Shown here in pieces: positions 1 to 9,329 of a stretch of DNA of 27,500 bases. The stretch spans positions 24,652,492-24,679,991 of the forward strand of contig CM060320.1 of the NCBI GenBank assembly GCA_030674155.1, given 5' to 3'. The position numbers and the translations under genes were made by a program. Source of the stretch: Stramonita haemastoma (taxonomy: Eukaryota > Mollusca > Gastropoda > Neogastropoda > Muricidae). The notes beneath the pieces were generated by a model. It had not been told where the DNA came from. It saw only the letters and a program-made list of their open reading frames with translations, and made no database searches. The first letter of the stretch is position 1, and each line of letters opens with the position of its first letter.

Positions 1-230
1 GTTCTCATTAATTGATAAAGTTCTCCATTCTTTCATTGAATTCAGAATTGTTTATACTTGTACAAAGTGGATGGTTAACATTAAATTTTATAATAAAAAT
101 AAAAAACTGTTTAACATTTTTGTTGTCGTTGCTGAGAGAAGACACAAACACACCAGACCAACCAACTAAAAACAAACTGATGAAAATATCTATAGGCCTA
201 GGCCTAAAGCAAAACTTATGCGTGCGTGCG
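1..230. other. Flank beside the LINE insertion, no gene
   Basis: AT-rich unique-looking sequence. A short ORF is present but lacks coding character. It ends in a GTGC repeat (219-230) that abuts the LINE tail and may be one half of the target-site duplication. The paired AGGCCTA motifs at about 193-206 are palindromic but of unknown meaning. Confidence 0.6.
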
Positions 231-258
231 TTGTTGTTGTTGTTGTTGTCTTCAATTT
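231..258 (-). repeat. LINE (AAC)n tail
   Basis: Six or more TTG units on the plus strand, read as AAC on the minus strand, directly follow GACGTTAAATTGAAGAC. Short simple repeats instead of poly(A) are the normal ends of I-type and many other LINEs. Confidence 0.75.
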
Positions 259-493
259 AACGTCTGTTCACACTCAGTGATATTAGACGAGGAAAGTGGA
301 AAGTAAAGAAGTTGAAGAAGGGAGTGGGAGGAGTGGGAGAAGAAAAGACTGAAGAGTTAGCGTGTGGGTGGATGTTTTTGTACATGAAAAGGTAATAATA
401 CTTAAAAAAATATTTAAAAAAATAAAAAAAACACTTAGACATGAGAAAAGTTTAAATTTAACAAAGTGTGAACATTAAACATCAATAATGTAA
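259..493 (-). other. LINE 3' UTR with terminal hairpin
   Basis: This non-coding stretch lies between the RNase H stop and the AAC tail. Its last 45 bases on the minus strand contain CGTCT and AGACG arms around a TCAC/GTGA inner stem, then TTAAATTGAAGA and the AAC repeats. In related LINEs the reverse transcriptase recognises a 3' hairpin to begin target-primed reverse transcription; here that role is inferred. The same terminal motif recurs in three other places in this window. Confidence 0.6.
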
Positions 494-1774
494 CTACAAC
501 AAATTTCCAAGTGGACTGTGCAATAAACATCTAGCAATGGCAAAGGCTAACTTTGAATTTTCAAATACTTTTTTCAGAGACTGCTCGGAAAATACAGGTA
601 AGAGGGGCTTTACAATTGGGCACTCAAATATGATATGAATATTTGTAATGTGATCTCCACATAGACATTTGACATTTTTGCAAAATTTTGTGATGAATGC
701 ATTTAACTTCATTCTAAAATACAATGCATTTACTCTTCTTGCGGTTATGACACTTAACTGTATTTTAGAGGGAGATATGTAACATGAAGTAAGGGAACTA
801 GTCAGACAACTCTTTAGACATTGTTCCTTGAATTGAACAGATTCTTTCAACTTACTCCATGACGTTTGTTCTAATATGTGGTATCCCTCCTGTAGAGATA
901 AGGGAACATGTAGTTCTATTGATTCCAAATCATGTCTTGCCCCCTTTTTTGCAGCTCTATCAGCCCACTCGTTTGGAAATATTCCAACATGTGAAGGTAC
1001 CCAACAAAAATGAACCGGAATACCTCTTGAACTTAGAAGGTGTATGACGTGTTTAATTTCAAAAATGATTCTAGATACTTTCTTGGAATTAGGGGATTTT
1101 ATAGCATACAGTACCGACTTAGAGTCTACACAGAGCAAAATAGGAATAATAAAAAATGGAAAATCAAGAATGTGGTTAAGAGCCATAAGAATACCAATTA
1201 ATTCAGCTGTAAATATTGAATGATGCTTCCCAAGATAGTATGATTTCTCTGTTTTAAATGCTGGTATGACGAATGCTGAACCTGTTTCATGGTTTTCTAA
1301 GACAGATCCATCTGTATATACTTTTAAGAAGTTAGCATACTTATTTTCGATATGTGATCGGACATCTGCAACCATGATATTTTGATTTTCTTTCTTTTTT
1401 CCATTTGTACATTCTATATCAAAACTTGCTTTATTTATTTCCCATGAAGGACATGGTACAGCTTCTTTTTGTGTTTCTAAGTCGTAATGATTAAGTTCAG
1501 ATTTTTTAAAAAGGTCTGATACATAAGTGCCAATAGGCGTTAAACACGAAATATGTCTGGCTCTTTTCGGAAAATTCGTTTCAGCTTGAACTTGTAACTC
1601 ACTAGAAACAAAATTTTCATTTGCTGTGCTCCGTAACACATATTTGGCACATGAAAGTTGTCGGTATTCATCTAAGGGAAATTCCCCAATTTCGTTATAA
1701 GTTCCTATGGTGGATGCATGGAATGGCACACCAAGTGCAAGTTTGTATGCCTTACTGTCTATACTTTGGAGTTT
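494..1774 (-). pseudogene. LINE ORF2 C-terminal part: thumb, RNase H and Cys/His tail
   Basis: This is the end of the ORF2 polyprotein, continuous in frame with the RT segment except for a TAA at 1775-1777. Counting from the Met at 1729, the RNase H motifs are YTDGS (Asp 140), TAEL (Glu 176), CVDS (Asp 202) and NEWAD (Asp 257), so all four metal-binding acids of the D-E-D-D set are present. WVPSHVGI precedes the last Asp, as in LINE RNase H domains. A later CLCG...HIIFECP segment is the Cys/His-rich element often found at the end of I and Jockey ORF2. RNase H removes template RNA from the RNA-DNA hybrid. The open frame runs upstream past the Met to the stop codon, with sequence typical of the RT-RNase H connector, so the Met is not a genuine start. 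Because of the stop, this domain would not be made as part of ORF2. Confidence 0.88.
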
Positions 1775-3517
1775 TTAAAGTAAATAATTGGGAGCACTAA
1801 AAAAGACTTCTTGTCCATAAGACAGTTTGGAACGTACAAGTGACGTAGACAAGCATTTTAGAGTGAAGATATCTTGTCCCCATGACTGTCTACTAACCAT
1901 TTTAAGAAAATTGATACATTTTCTTGCTTTTGTTAAAATGTATCCAATATGAGCATTCCAGGTTAACTTTGATGTTAGTAAAATACCTAAAAATTTTACA
2001 GTATTTGTGTATTGAATTGTTTCCCCTCCAATCATAAACTGTGGTAGTGTATCTGGATCACTGCCATTGTTAAAAAGCATAATGTGTGTTTTTTCTGTGG
2101 ATAACGTCAGACCATTTTCAAAAATATATTTATGTAAATGATCTAGCTCTTTTTGATATATCTTTCTAGTATAATTAATCATCCTCTTTGTTGTACTGCG
2201 CTTCATAGTGACATTCATCCATATACATATATCATCAGCATATTGTACTAGGATTACATCTTTAGACAGTTTTGTTGGTAAGTCATGTAACAGTATATTA
2301 AATAGAAAAGGGGCTATAACAGAACCCTGTGGTAAACCCATGTGCAGTGACCTAGAGTGTGAATACGTATTCCCTACTCTTACTTGCATACTTCTGTTAC
2401 ATAAAAAACTTTTGATATAATGATAGAGATGCCCAGAAAAGCCAATAGTCTTTAATTTATGCAGCAATTTAGCGTGCCAAACTTGATCGTAGGCTTTTCT
2501 GACATCAAAAAATGTTGCAAGTACATTTTTTCTTCTGGCAAACTGTTGCTTGATTTGTGTTGTTAGCTTAACTAGATTATCAATAGCAGATCTGCCTTTT
2601 TGAAAGCCAGCTTGATTTACAGGAACTACTTTATTTTTTTGGCAATAATATACAAGCCTCTTTAGAATTATCCTCTCCATAAGCTTACCTGTGTTAGAAG
2701 TCAGGGCTATGGGTCTGTAACTACTTTTATAAGTTTTAGGCTTCCCTTGCTTATGAATGGGAACAATGATAGACTGCTTCCAGTTTATTGGCATAATGCC
2801 TTCCGTCCAACACCTTTGAAAAAGTTTATGCAACAGAATAATGAACTTTTCCGGTAACTGCTTAAGCATATCATTGGATATGGCATCTAAACCAACAGAA
2901 GTTTTCTTACTAGGAAGAGAAAATAATACATCTTTTACTTCACTGATTGTTATTGGGGCATTAATATATTCAGTATTATTAGAAACTGGGTCCTCATATT
3001 CTATTTTGCTCTCTTCAGCTTTTCTGTATTTACTGCTTTTAAGTGAGAGACCTTCAATACGCATGGACTCTGAAAACATATCTGCAAAAGCCTCCACCTT
3101 TTCTGCATTGGAGGGAAATTCATTGTTTTTAAATTTAACTGGGCAATTTGGTAAAATCACACCTTTTCTCATTTCATGAAATTTTTTCCATACTTTTTTA
3201 AGATCAGTATGACTTGATATTTCACTGGAACAAAATGATGACCAAAATTGTCGTTTTGCCTGAGCTATAACCATATTGCTGTAATTTTTGGCCTGCTTCT
3301 GTTTTTCATGGTTTTCTAATGTCTTATTTTTTAGATACGTTTTGAACATCAAACGTTTATTTGTCACCGCTTCCTCGCAAGCAGGTGTCCACCAAACATT
3401 CCCTGAACACTTCCTTGATTTTAATGATTTAATAGTGGGGATAGATAGGTAAGCAGCTTGAATAATGGCATTAGTAAAGGTGGAATAAGATTGGTCTATA
3501 TTATCAGTCCAAGCAAT
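1775..3517 (-). pseudogene. LINE ORF2 reverse transcriptase domain
   Basis: This is the RT core of ORF2. Counting from the first possible start codon (GTG at 3365-3367): SSYRPIALTS near 215, NQAGFQKGRS near 251, motif A FFDVRKAYD at 286-294, motif B GLPQGS at 344-349 and motif C YADD at 376-379. The catalytic aspartates are therefore intact. The frame stays open upstream to about 3517, through a WWTPAC linker typical of the endonuclease-RT junction. It is one base out of phase with the endonuclease frame; the shift lies between 3507 and 3517. The segment ends at a TAA (1775-1777), after which the same frame continues into the RNase H region. In an active element it would copy RNA into DNA at a nicked target. 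This copy cannot make the full polyprotein. Confidence 0.92.
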
Positions 3518-4331
3518 TTATATCGTATGCTGCAAGGAAGCTTTTAAACTTTTCCCAATTAGCCTCTTTATAGTTAAATTTTGGAAGTATGTCTTTTTCA
3601 GTGTCACAAAAAGTTGGCATTTCATTAAAAGTAATAACAATAGGTAGGTGATCACTCCCCAGGGTATCTCCATATGTTACCCACGTACATTCAGGAGCAA
3701 GAGCAGAAGATACAAAAGACAGATCCAATGCTGATGCTCTGTGGGTAGAGATGTCAGGTATCCTTGTCACACTACCATCATTTAGAAGGCACAGACAAGA
3801 GTCTGTAATATTTTCTATAAAACGATTGCAGGAAACAGATGTACTTTCTTTATCCCAGAAAGGCGCGTGGGCATTGAAGTCTCCTGCTACCAGCCACTTC
3901 TGATTATCTTGTACAGAGTGCAGCCATTCTGTATTAAAGTCATTAACTCCCTTTGGTAAATACAGGGATACAATATTCATGACTTAATCATTTGTAAACT
4001 TTACACGTGCTGCACAAGAATATGAATCTGGAATGTTATTAGGCATTGGTGAGCAACATATATTATAGTCTACCCCTTCTTGAATATATATTGCTGTATT
4101 GAATTTACTCACAGCATCCACATGTTCATGTACAGGTGGATAGTAGTAGCCTTGAAGTTTAGGCAGCTTACATTTCTTTACATTGAGAGACTGTAATACA
4201 AGAGCTTGATAATTGTTATTAGAAAGATGTTGAACCAAATATGGCAGATTAGTGGATATGGATCTGGCATTCCACTGCATGATTTTCAGCATTTGTGAAT
4301 TTTTTTGAGGCATTATTTGATTATAAACCAA
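3504..4331 (-). pseudogene. LINE ORF2 endonuclease domain, broken by a stop
   Basis: This is an apurinic/apyrimidinic-type endonuclease that would nick the target DNA. ORF2 appears to start at the ATG ending at 4331. MQWNARS (near residues 18-24) supplies the conserved Asn. A TAA at 3984-3986 interrupts the frame, and the same frame resumes with a Met at 3980. The second half holds GDFNAH (residues 33-38 after that Met) and GSDHLP (108-113), the Asp/Asn and Asp/His catalytic blocks. The block that normally reads LQE is LQS here, so the metal-binding Glu is missing. The domain runs into a TGA at 3504-3506, where the frame slips relative to the RT. Stop, frameshift and lost Glu all point to decay. 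Confidence 0.87.
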
Positions 4332-4546
4332 AATGCCTTATCAACAAGTGAATAATTTAAAAATATTAATAAATTGGTACCAAGTTAAAAAGAGTGCAAG
4401 TAAACTAATAATACAATGTCAATTATGTCATTTAAAGCACACCACAGAAAGATAATAGATGAACAAAATAAATGAACAAATAAATAGAAACAGAACAACA
4501 ACAACAAAAAAGTTCTTTATCAGGTGAGCAGCTGCTGTTAGCGAAA
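4332..4546 (-). other. LINE inter-ORF region
   Basis: A 215-bp AT-rich spacer between ORF1 and ORF2 with no coding signal. It contains A-rich runs such as ACAACAACAACAAC near 4495-4507. Confidence 0.6.
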
Positions 4547-5645
4547 TTACAGTGTCTGTTGTCTGTACTGCTGCTGATGCAACGCATTGATGTACAAAAT
4601 GTCACCATTCAAAGGGATTTTTAAACATACGGACATTATTCTGCCGGGTATGTTGCCTCCAGGGGGGATAGTCCTGCTGGTAGACGTACTGTCGCTGGCT
4701 GTATCCTGGCTGTTGCTGGCAGTCGAAGGCGTATGGTGGTGGTCGGTACTGGTTCGTGCCTCGGAACTTCCTTCTTTGTTTCCTCTTTGGCGTTTCCCAA
4801 AACAAAGCATGAATGTGCTGCCAATGTTTCTTGCCAGAACACTAGAACCGTGGACATTAGGATGAAGTGAATCTTTGTAATGATGATGTGTATACATATT
4901 TTCATGTGAGACAAATGATACATTGCTTTGGTTATATAATTCAGAACATGTCATAGCATTGAAAAGTTCTCTTTTCAATTGAAGGCTGGGACTTTTCACA
5001 GGGGCAATTTTGCTTATCACAACTTTGGTATTGGGAAAAGAAGCTAAAACTTGTTTCACATTTTTAACTAGATGTTTGCTAGCTTCTTGGGGATCCGAAT
5101 GTTTGAGATCATTCACCCCACAATGAACAACTACAGCATGCCGTTTTTTTTTTTTATTCATTGGTATTACTCGTTATCAGAGGAATGTCACTGATGTGGT
5201 ATGACTTTCTTTTCTCCACTGTAAACCCATAGGACTGTCCCAGACGTTTGCTATTAACGCCATTTAGAACAGAGTCTTGGAGAAGGATTACATTGGGGAG
5301 AGCAGAATTTTCTTCTGTGCTACAGGGTTTGACGTCAGGTGATTTTTGCGTCAGACCTTGGCGCCCTGTCGTGTCTGGTTCTTTTTGATTGTTTAAGGTC
5401 GGGCTAGGATACACTGACCTCTTTGCCTTTGGGCCTACTGGTAGCTGAGGTTCCTTAGGTCTAGATGAAGTCGGAGCCCTTTTCTTTAGCACAGCATCGG
5501 CGTAGGTGGCAGGCGGGGATGGGGATGCAGGTAGAAGTGGTTCCGTCTGCGTTCCTGTTGTTGCCCAGCCAGAATCTTCCCTTGTGCCCCGTTTTTCTGT
5601 GATGCCGTTTGCAGCTAAGATCCGCGTCTGGGTATCAACGGTCCG
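4547..5645 (-). pseudogene. LINE ORF1 with SGNH-type esterase domain, frame-broken
   Basis: The N-terminal half is basic and Pro/Ser-rich (TYADAVLKKR, then Pro-rich linkers). It is followed by an SGNH hydrolase-like fold: LLQDSVLNG (Ser block; GDS is more usual), HCGVND (Gly/Asn block) and DSLHPN (Asp/His block), so the Ser-Asp-His triad is visible. LINE ORF1 esterases are thought to bind RNA or lipid; the exact role is unsettled. The first half is in one frame (to the stop at 5154-5156) and the esterase in another (from 5161). The change falls on a run of 12 T at 5144-5155. After about 4805 two C-terminal frames compete. One ends at 4547. The other (4805-4602) is rich in Gln, Tyr and Arg, ends NPFEW, and returns to the first frame. 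I favour the latter as ancestral, with a second slip near 4800. Confidence 0.75.
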
Positions 5646-5672
5646 CGTGCGTGCGTGCGTGCGTGCGTGTGT
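5645..5672. repeat. GTGC repeat, candidate LINE target-site duplication
   Basis: (GTGC)n on the plus strand, matching the GTGC run at 219-230 that abuts the AAC tail. Either the LINE inserted into a pre-existing microsatellite or the target duplication was later expanded. It marks the probable 5' limit of the element, although the open frame of ORF1 runs across it. Confidence 0.5.
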
Positions 5673-6309
5673 AAGAAAGGAGGACAAATTCATAAATCGA
5701 TAGGTAGGCCTATACTTATGCAGTAAGTTGCTCGTCTCTGTGCTCAACACACTAAATTCATAATCATTAATTTGTGTCCTATGTTAACCTAGGCCTAATA
5801 ACTTGAAATACAGGTAAGAGTGCGGGTAGGAAAATTTTTTGTCGAATTTCACAAATTGTTGAAAGTATGAAACAATGCACTGTGTAGCCTACTTGTTTTG
5901 GGGGTAAGGACATAGAGCAATACCAGGTAGTCACAAGAAAGTTGGAAATGATTATCGAGTTAATGACGATTGCTTGTTTTCCCACAGCGTTGACCTCGAG
6001 CGTTGGGGTTAGGAAGCTAGCAGACAACAAATAAGTGAGGAGGTAGGCCGACAGTGTTTGCTGAAATTTATTTTTTTTAATTTAAAAGTTCAAACCTACC
6101 AAAATTGTGCAAAACCACATGAGTTTTGAGTCAGGAACTAGTCTTTAAAAAAAAAGTGGGTTTTTAAATTAAAAAAAAAATTCTGGGGATGCCTTAATAA
6201 TATATGGGCAGTGCGAATGCAAGAGGGATAATTTTATATGAAAATAGAAGAGAAAGCAGTCAAAATTAACACCGGTGTGTAGCCTAAAAGCGGAGGTTGA
6301 CCTTGGCTA
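5673..6309. other. Gene-free stretch between LINE and putative promoter
   Basis: AT-rich, with poly-T and poly-A runs near 6068-6080 and 6148-6180. No ORF here shows domain motifs or coding bias. No repeat element was recognised. Confidence 0.5.
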
Positions 6310-6400
6310 GGGTCTAGTGCGTCATAACCGCTGACGCACGTGACATTATTAGCTGAATAATGATTGGTTGTTTTTTATATTTGAGTTTAGTGACGAAAAA
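6310..6400 (+). promoter_or_regulatory. Putative promoter with bZIP-like palindrome, E-box and CCAAT
   Basis: GTGCGTCA (6317-6324) and TGACGCAC (6332-6339) form perfect 8-bp inverted arms around a 7-bp spacer and resemble CRE/AP-1 half sites. CACGTGAC (6337-6344) is an E-box of the USF/MITF type. ATTGG (6363-6367) is a reversed CCAAT box, and an AT-rich TTTTTATATTT block lies at 6372-6382. The region is CpG-richer than its surroundings and sits just upstream of a candidate 5' exon. Promoter activity is inferred. Confidence 0.42.
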
Positions 6401-6458
6401 CATGGCCGAAGTACAAGACGATCTTTACTGACGTGCTCTTAATCCCTTGGAAAACTAC
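6385..6458 (+). other. Putative non-coding exon 1 of the plus-strand gene, with a uORF
   Basis: Directly downstream of the promoter-like block. ATG at 6402 in a good context (AACATGG) opens a 9-codon reading frame, MAEVQDDLY, ending at TGA 6429-6431. A strong donor TAC|GTGAGTAA follows at 6459. The nearest credible acceptor is at 11182, which would make this a 5' UTR exon with a short upstream ORF. The transcription start is not determined, and no transcript evidence is available to me. Confidence 0.35.
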
Positions 6459-6913
6459 GTGAGTAACACAGCGCATGAGCATGAACAAAATGTTTACAAC
6501 AGAAAGGACTACGGTGCATCTAAGATAAAATTTTGTTGCATTGGAAGTTTGTGTTGTTGAAGGAAGGTGGATTTTTAGAATGACTTTTCTCGTTTGTAAA
6601 CAAAGACCGCCATGCTTGTTGATTGTGCAGCTGAGAATTGACCGATTTTCATGTTTTTTTTGTTTTTTTTTCTTCCCTGTTTGTTATTTCATTGCCAATT
6701 GTCTTTAATTAAAATGTAAATATTCACTCTTGTGACAGCTAAACATGGTTACAGTTTTTGTGTCTATGTCTTAACGGTTAACTAATGGCAAAGGAAATTG
6801 ATATGATAGTGCGCCAACTTGTGACCATGTTATTAAGTTGCCAATCAGTCTTTTAACCCTCTTGTTTTTGAATTCTACAGAGCTAAACTGCCTGTAGATT
6901 TTGAATTCTTTTA

Positions 6914-7095
6914 TTGAGTCAAAAATAAAAAGCTGACGGGGGAGAAGAGAAAGGAAATAACGCAGTTAGAGAGAAGAATGAACCCGACTACACGGCACAT
7001 TCCTGCAAGCGTGGCGACCTGTGCTACCCACACGCTGTGGAGAAATTTGACCTGGGGGGGGAGGTCCGCAGCATAAACGCCAGAAAATGTGACGC
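6914..7095 (+). repeat. Left terminal inverted repeat of the foldback element
   Basis: 182 bp, pairs with 7910-8096. Landmarks are CTGACGGGGGAGAAGAG, then CTACACGGCACATTCC, G8 near 7054-7061 and CGTTTATGCTGCGG in reverse. Confidence 0.85.
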
Positions 7096-7909
7096 TTTCT
7101 ACCCCAAACTGACATAGTCTACTCCTGAGACAATTGTCTGTGTGCATGACAAGCTATCAAGCTGAAATTTTGTCACAAGCTAGATATATCTTTGTACTTG
7201 TATTTTAAGGCAAGTTTACATGTCTGGTCACAAAATGTCGTGTCGTTGTCACCGTATTTGTCACCAATCACAGGTAAAAGTATGTTGTATAAAATAAATC
7301 AGCAAAATATGTATGGAATAGACACAAATTCATACATGTAAGTGTTTGAACAAAGAACTGATGCCTAGCTAACGTGTTTATTAATGTTTGTGTGCAATTG
7401 TACTTCAAGGATGTGTCACACAATGTCCTCATAACACCTGTTGTTTTATATGTCTTGATGAGGCATACTTTTTGTTTAACTGGTTTTTTGTCTTTTGAAA
7501 ACAAGGAATATTCAATCAATATCTTACCTATATACTGCATTTCAGATGTCTATGTCTTACCACATGTTTGTTAAGTGCACAGAAGTGTAGTATTGTACAT
7601 AAGTGTCACATTGTCACCAGTGTCACCACACAGGTGTGACAAACATGAAACAACACAGAACTTCTGTAATTCTACAAAATTTTAATCGTGATAGCCTTTA
7701 AAGTAGTCATAGTGATGGCACAGGGACACATCACATCACAGAAAGCACAAAATGTGGATGTGTCTGGGGTGTACCTATCGCTGTCACCTGTGGCACCTTG
7801 GCAGACTGGAGACCTATTTTCTTTTCCTTCTCGCTATTTTCGTCATCAGCAAATCTGTCCGTTGAGTTTCAAATAAAAAGTGTGGTATTAACTAGAAAAT
7901 AGACAAAAG

Positions 7910-8096
7910 GCGTCACATTTCCTGGCGTTTATGCTGCGGACCTCCCCTCCCCCCCCCAGGTCAAATTTCTCCACAGCGTGTGGGTAGCACAGGTCGCCAC
8001 GCTTGCAGGAATGTGCCGTGTAGTCGGGTTCATTCTTCTCTCTAACTGCGTTATTTCCTTTCTCTTCTCCCCGTCAGGTTTTTATTTTTGACTCAC
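7910..8096 (-). repeat. Right terminal inverted repeat of the foldback element
   Basis: 187 bp, reverse complement of the left arm apart from scattered mismatches and extra bases in the C-rich tract near 7942-7959. Confidence 0.85.
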
Positions 8097-8849
8097 TTAA
8101 TATTTATCATTGAATTTTTTCTACTTCTAATGCAAACACGTTCATTTTATTGTCTAGTTAGTTAGATGAATCGTCTGCTACCAACGAAGACGCCATTTTT
8201 TTCACCACGCGCTATGAGTGAAAGGCGTTTCTATCGCCAGCCTTGCTTTCTTCCTTCCCTCCCAAGTACACACCGTTAGTGGTCTAAATTTATCACTGAC
8301 ACCATCTGAAACCTTCCCTGCATCGCCCCACCAAATTTCAGACACATTGTGTGAGAACCACGAGGTATGTGTGTGATGGAAAAGTACTGCCCATGTGGTC
8401 AGGACCAACGGCCGGCTACGGGCGCAACGGAATCTAGCAGCAGGTGCTGTTACGGCCGGCTGCGGCCGCAACAGGGCTAAGACGGTTAAATATATGTATT
8501 TTTTAGAATAACAACAACAACACAAAACCAACCATCGGGCTAAAAGTAAGTCGATCCAAAATACTAAAAATCCTGTTCCAAATTGTCTTTTCAAGGATTA
8601 TTTATGCTGACTCATTTTTATTTATTTAAATTTATTTAGTTTTACATAGATCTAGGATAATGGAATAAGCACTGGGGTGCTTTGTTTACATCCAATCCCC
8701 ATGTGTATGCATTATTGTCAGTGGTCAGTAAAAATTGGGATCAATATCATTCATATTCTTAAGTTCATAAACTGATAAAGACACATTATGACGCATATGA
8801 GTTCATGAAATCATGTGCATGTATATTTTTTAAAAAATCATTCAGCTGT
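8097..8849. other. Gene-free stretch with a CpG-rich mini-repeat
   Basis: No credible gene. A minus-strand ORF over 8202-8594 has no recognisable motif. 8392-8480 stands out as GC-rich: ACGGCCGGCTACGGGCGCAAC (8408-8428, quoted whole as a repeat unit of 21 bases including its last C) recurs with few changes at 8452-8472, a 44-bp period. It includes a GCGGCCGC site. The flanks are AT-rich. Confidence 0.5.
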
Positions 8850-8930
<81 letters not shown>

Positions 8931-8933
8931 CAC
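8850..8933. repeat. (CA)n microsatellite
   Basis: About 40 CA units with one CG interruption near the right end. It directly abuts a SINE relic on its right. Confidence 0.97.
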
Positions 8934-9090
8934 CATGTCCTTTGGATGAGTCTATAAACTGAGATCCTGTATGGGAATGCACACAGAAATCTCATCTTGC
9001 ACACAGTTAAAACCCTATCCGCTTTTCGAAAGAGAAGGCCATTGTGATATGTGGGTACGGGTGACAAAATTAAAACTGCATACACACGGA
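8934..9090 (+). mobile_element. SINE relic (3' part)
   Basis: GGATGAGTCTATAAACTGAG, followed by a TGCAC-rich middle and AGAGAAGGCCATT, matches by eye both the minus-strand SINE at 23745-24118 and the SINE starting at 27288. The last part (AAAACTGCATACACACG) resembles the tail of the same family. The tRNA-like head is missing, apparently replaced by the CA repeat. Confidence 0.6.
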
Positions 9091-9169
9091 GACTGGATGT
9101 AAAAGAGCACATTAATGCTTATTTCATTATCCTCAAAATAAAGATAATTAAATAAATAAACAACACACA

Positions 9170-9272
<103 letters not shown>

Positions 9273-9326
9273 CAGAGGAGTTCAGAATGCACAGATGTGC
9301 ATCTGTGAAATAGAAAAAAAGTTATG

Positions 9327-9329
<3 letters not shown>

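Larger units (their letters stand above)
231..5645 (-). mobile_element. Non-LTR retrotransposon (LINE), I/Jockey-like with RNase H, defective
   Basis: The element reads on the minus strand as ORF1 (about 5645-4547), ORF2 (4331-494), a 3' UTR of about 235 bp (493-259) and an (AAC)n tail ending at 231. ORF2 carries an apurinic-type endonuclease, a reverse transcriptase with YADD, an RNase H domain and a Cys/His tail. That order is known for the I, Nimb, Ingi and some Jockey clades. ORF1 carries an SGNH/GDSL-type esterase, a known ORF1 type in several LINE clades. A GTGC run flanks both ends (219-230 and 5645-5672), as expected if the duplicated target was GCAC repeats. If that is the true 5' boundary, ORF1 may lack its extreme N terminus. 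Two in-frame stops and one frameshift make ORF2 non-functional in this copy. The element is at least 5.4 kb, near full length for the group. The clade is an inference; membership of RNase H-type LINEs is solid. Confidence 0.9.
6914..8096. mobile_element. 1.18-kb foldback/MITE-like DNA element with ~185-bp terminal inverted repeats
   Basis: The left arm (6914-7095) and right arm (7910-8096) are near-perfect inverted copies. They begin GAGTCAAAAATAAAAA and run through a poly-G stretch to GCGTCACATTT. They differ by a few substitutions and by a 5-bp length difference in the G-rich tract. TTA abuts each end (6911-6913 and 8097-8099), a candidate 3-bp target duplication of the PIF/Harbinger type, although the outermost base pairs do not match perfectly. 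The interior (7096-7909) has no transposase-like ORF, so it would be a non-autonomous passenger. The family is unknown to me. High arm identity suggests recent insertion or gene conversion between arms. Confidence 0.85.

Noticed and set aside
6911..7147. ORF within the left inverted repeat
   Set aside because: It mirrors the right arm and has no transposase motif; explained by the foldback arm.
8202..8594. 130-codon minus-strand ORF
   Set aside because: No domain motif, and it spans the CpG-rich mini-repeat; likely chance.
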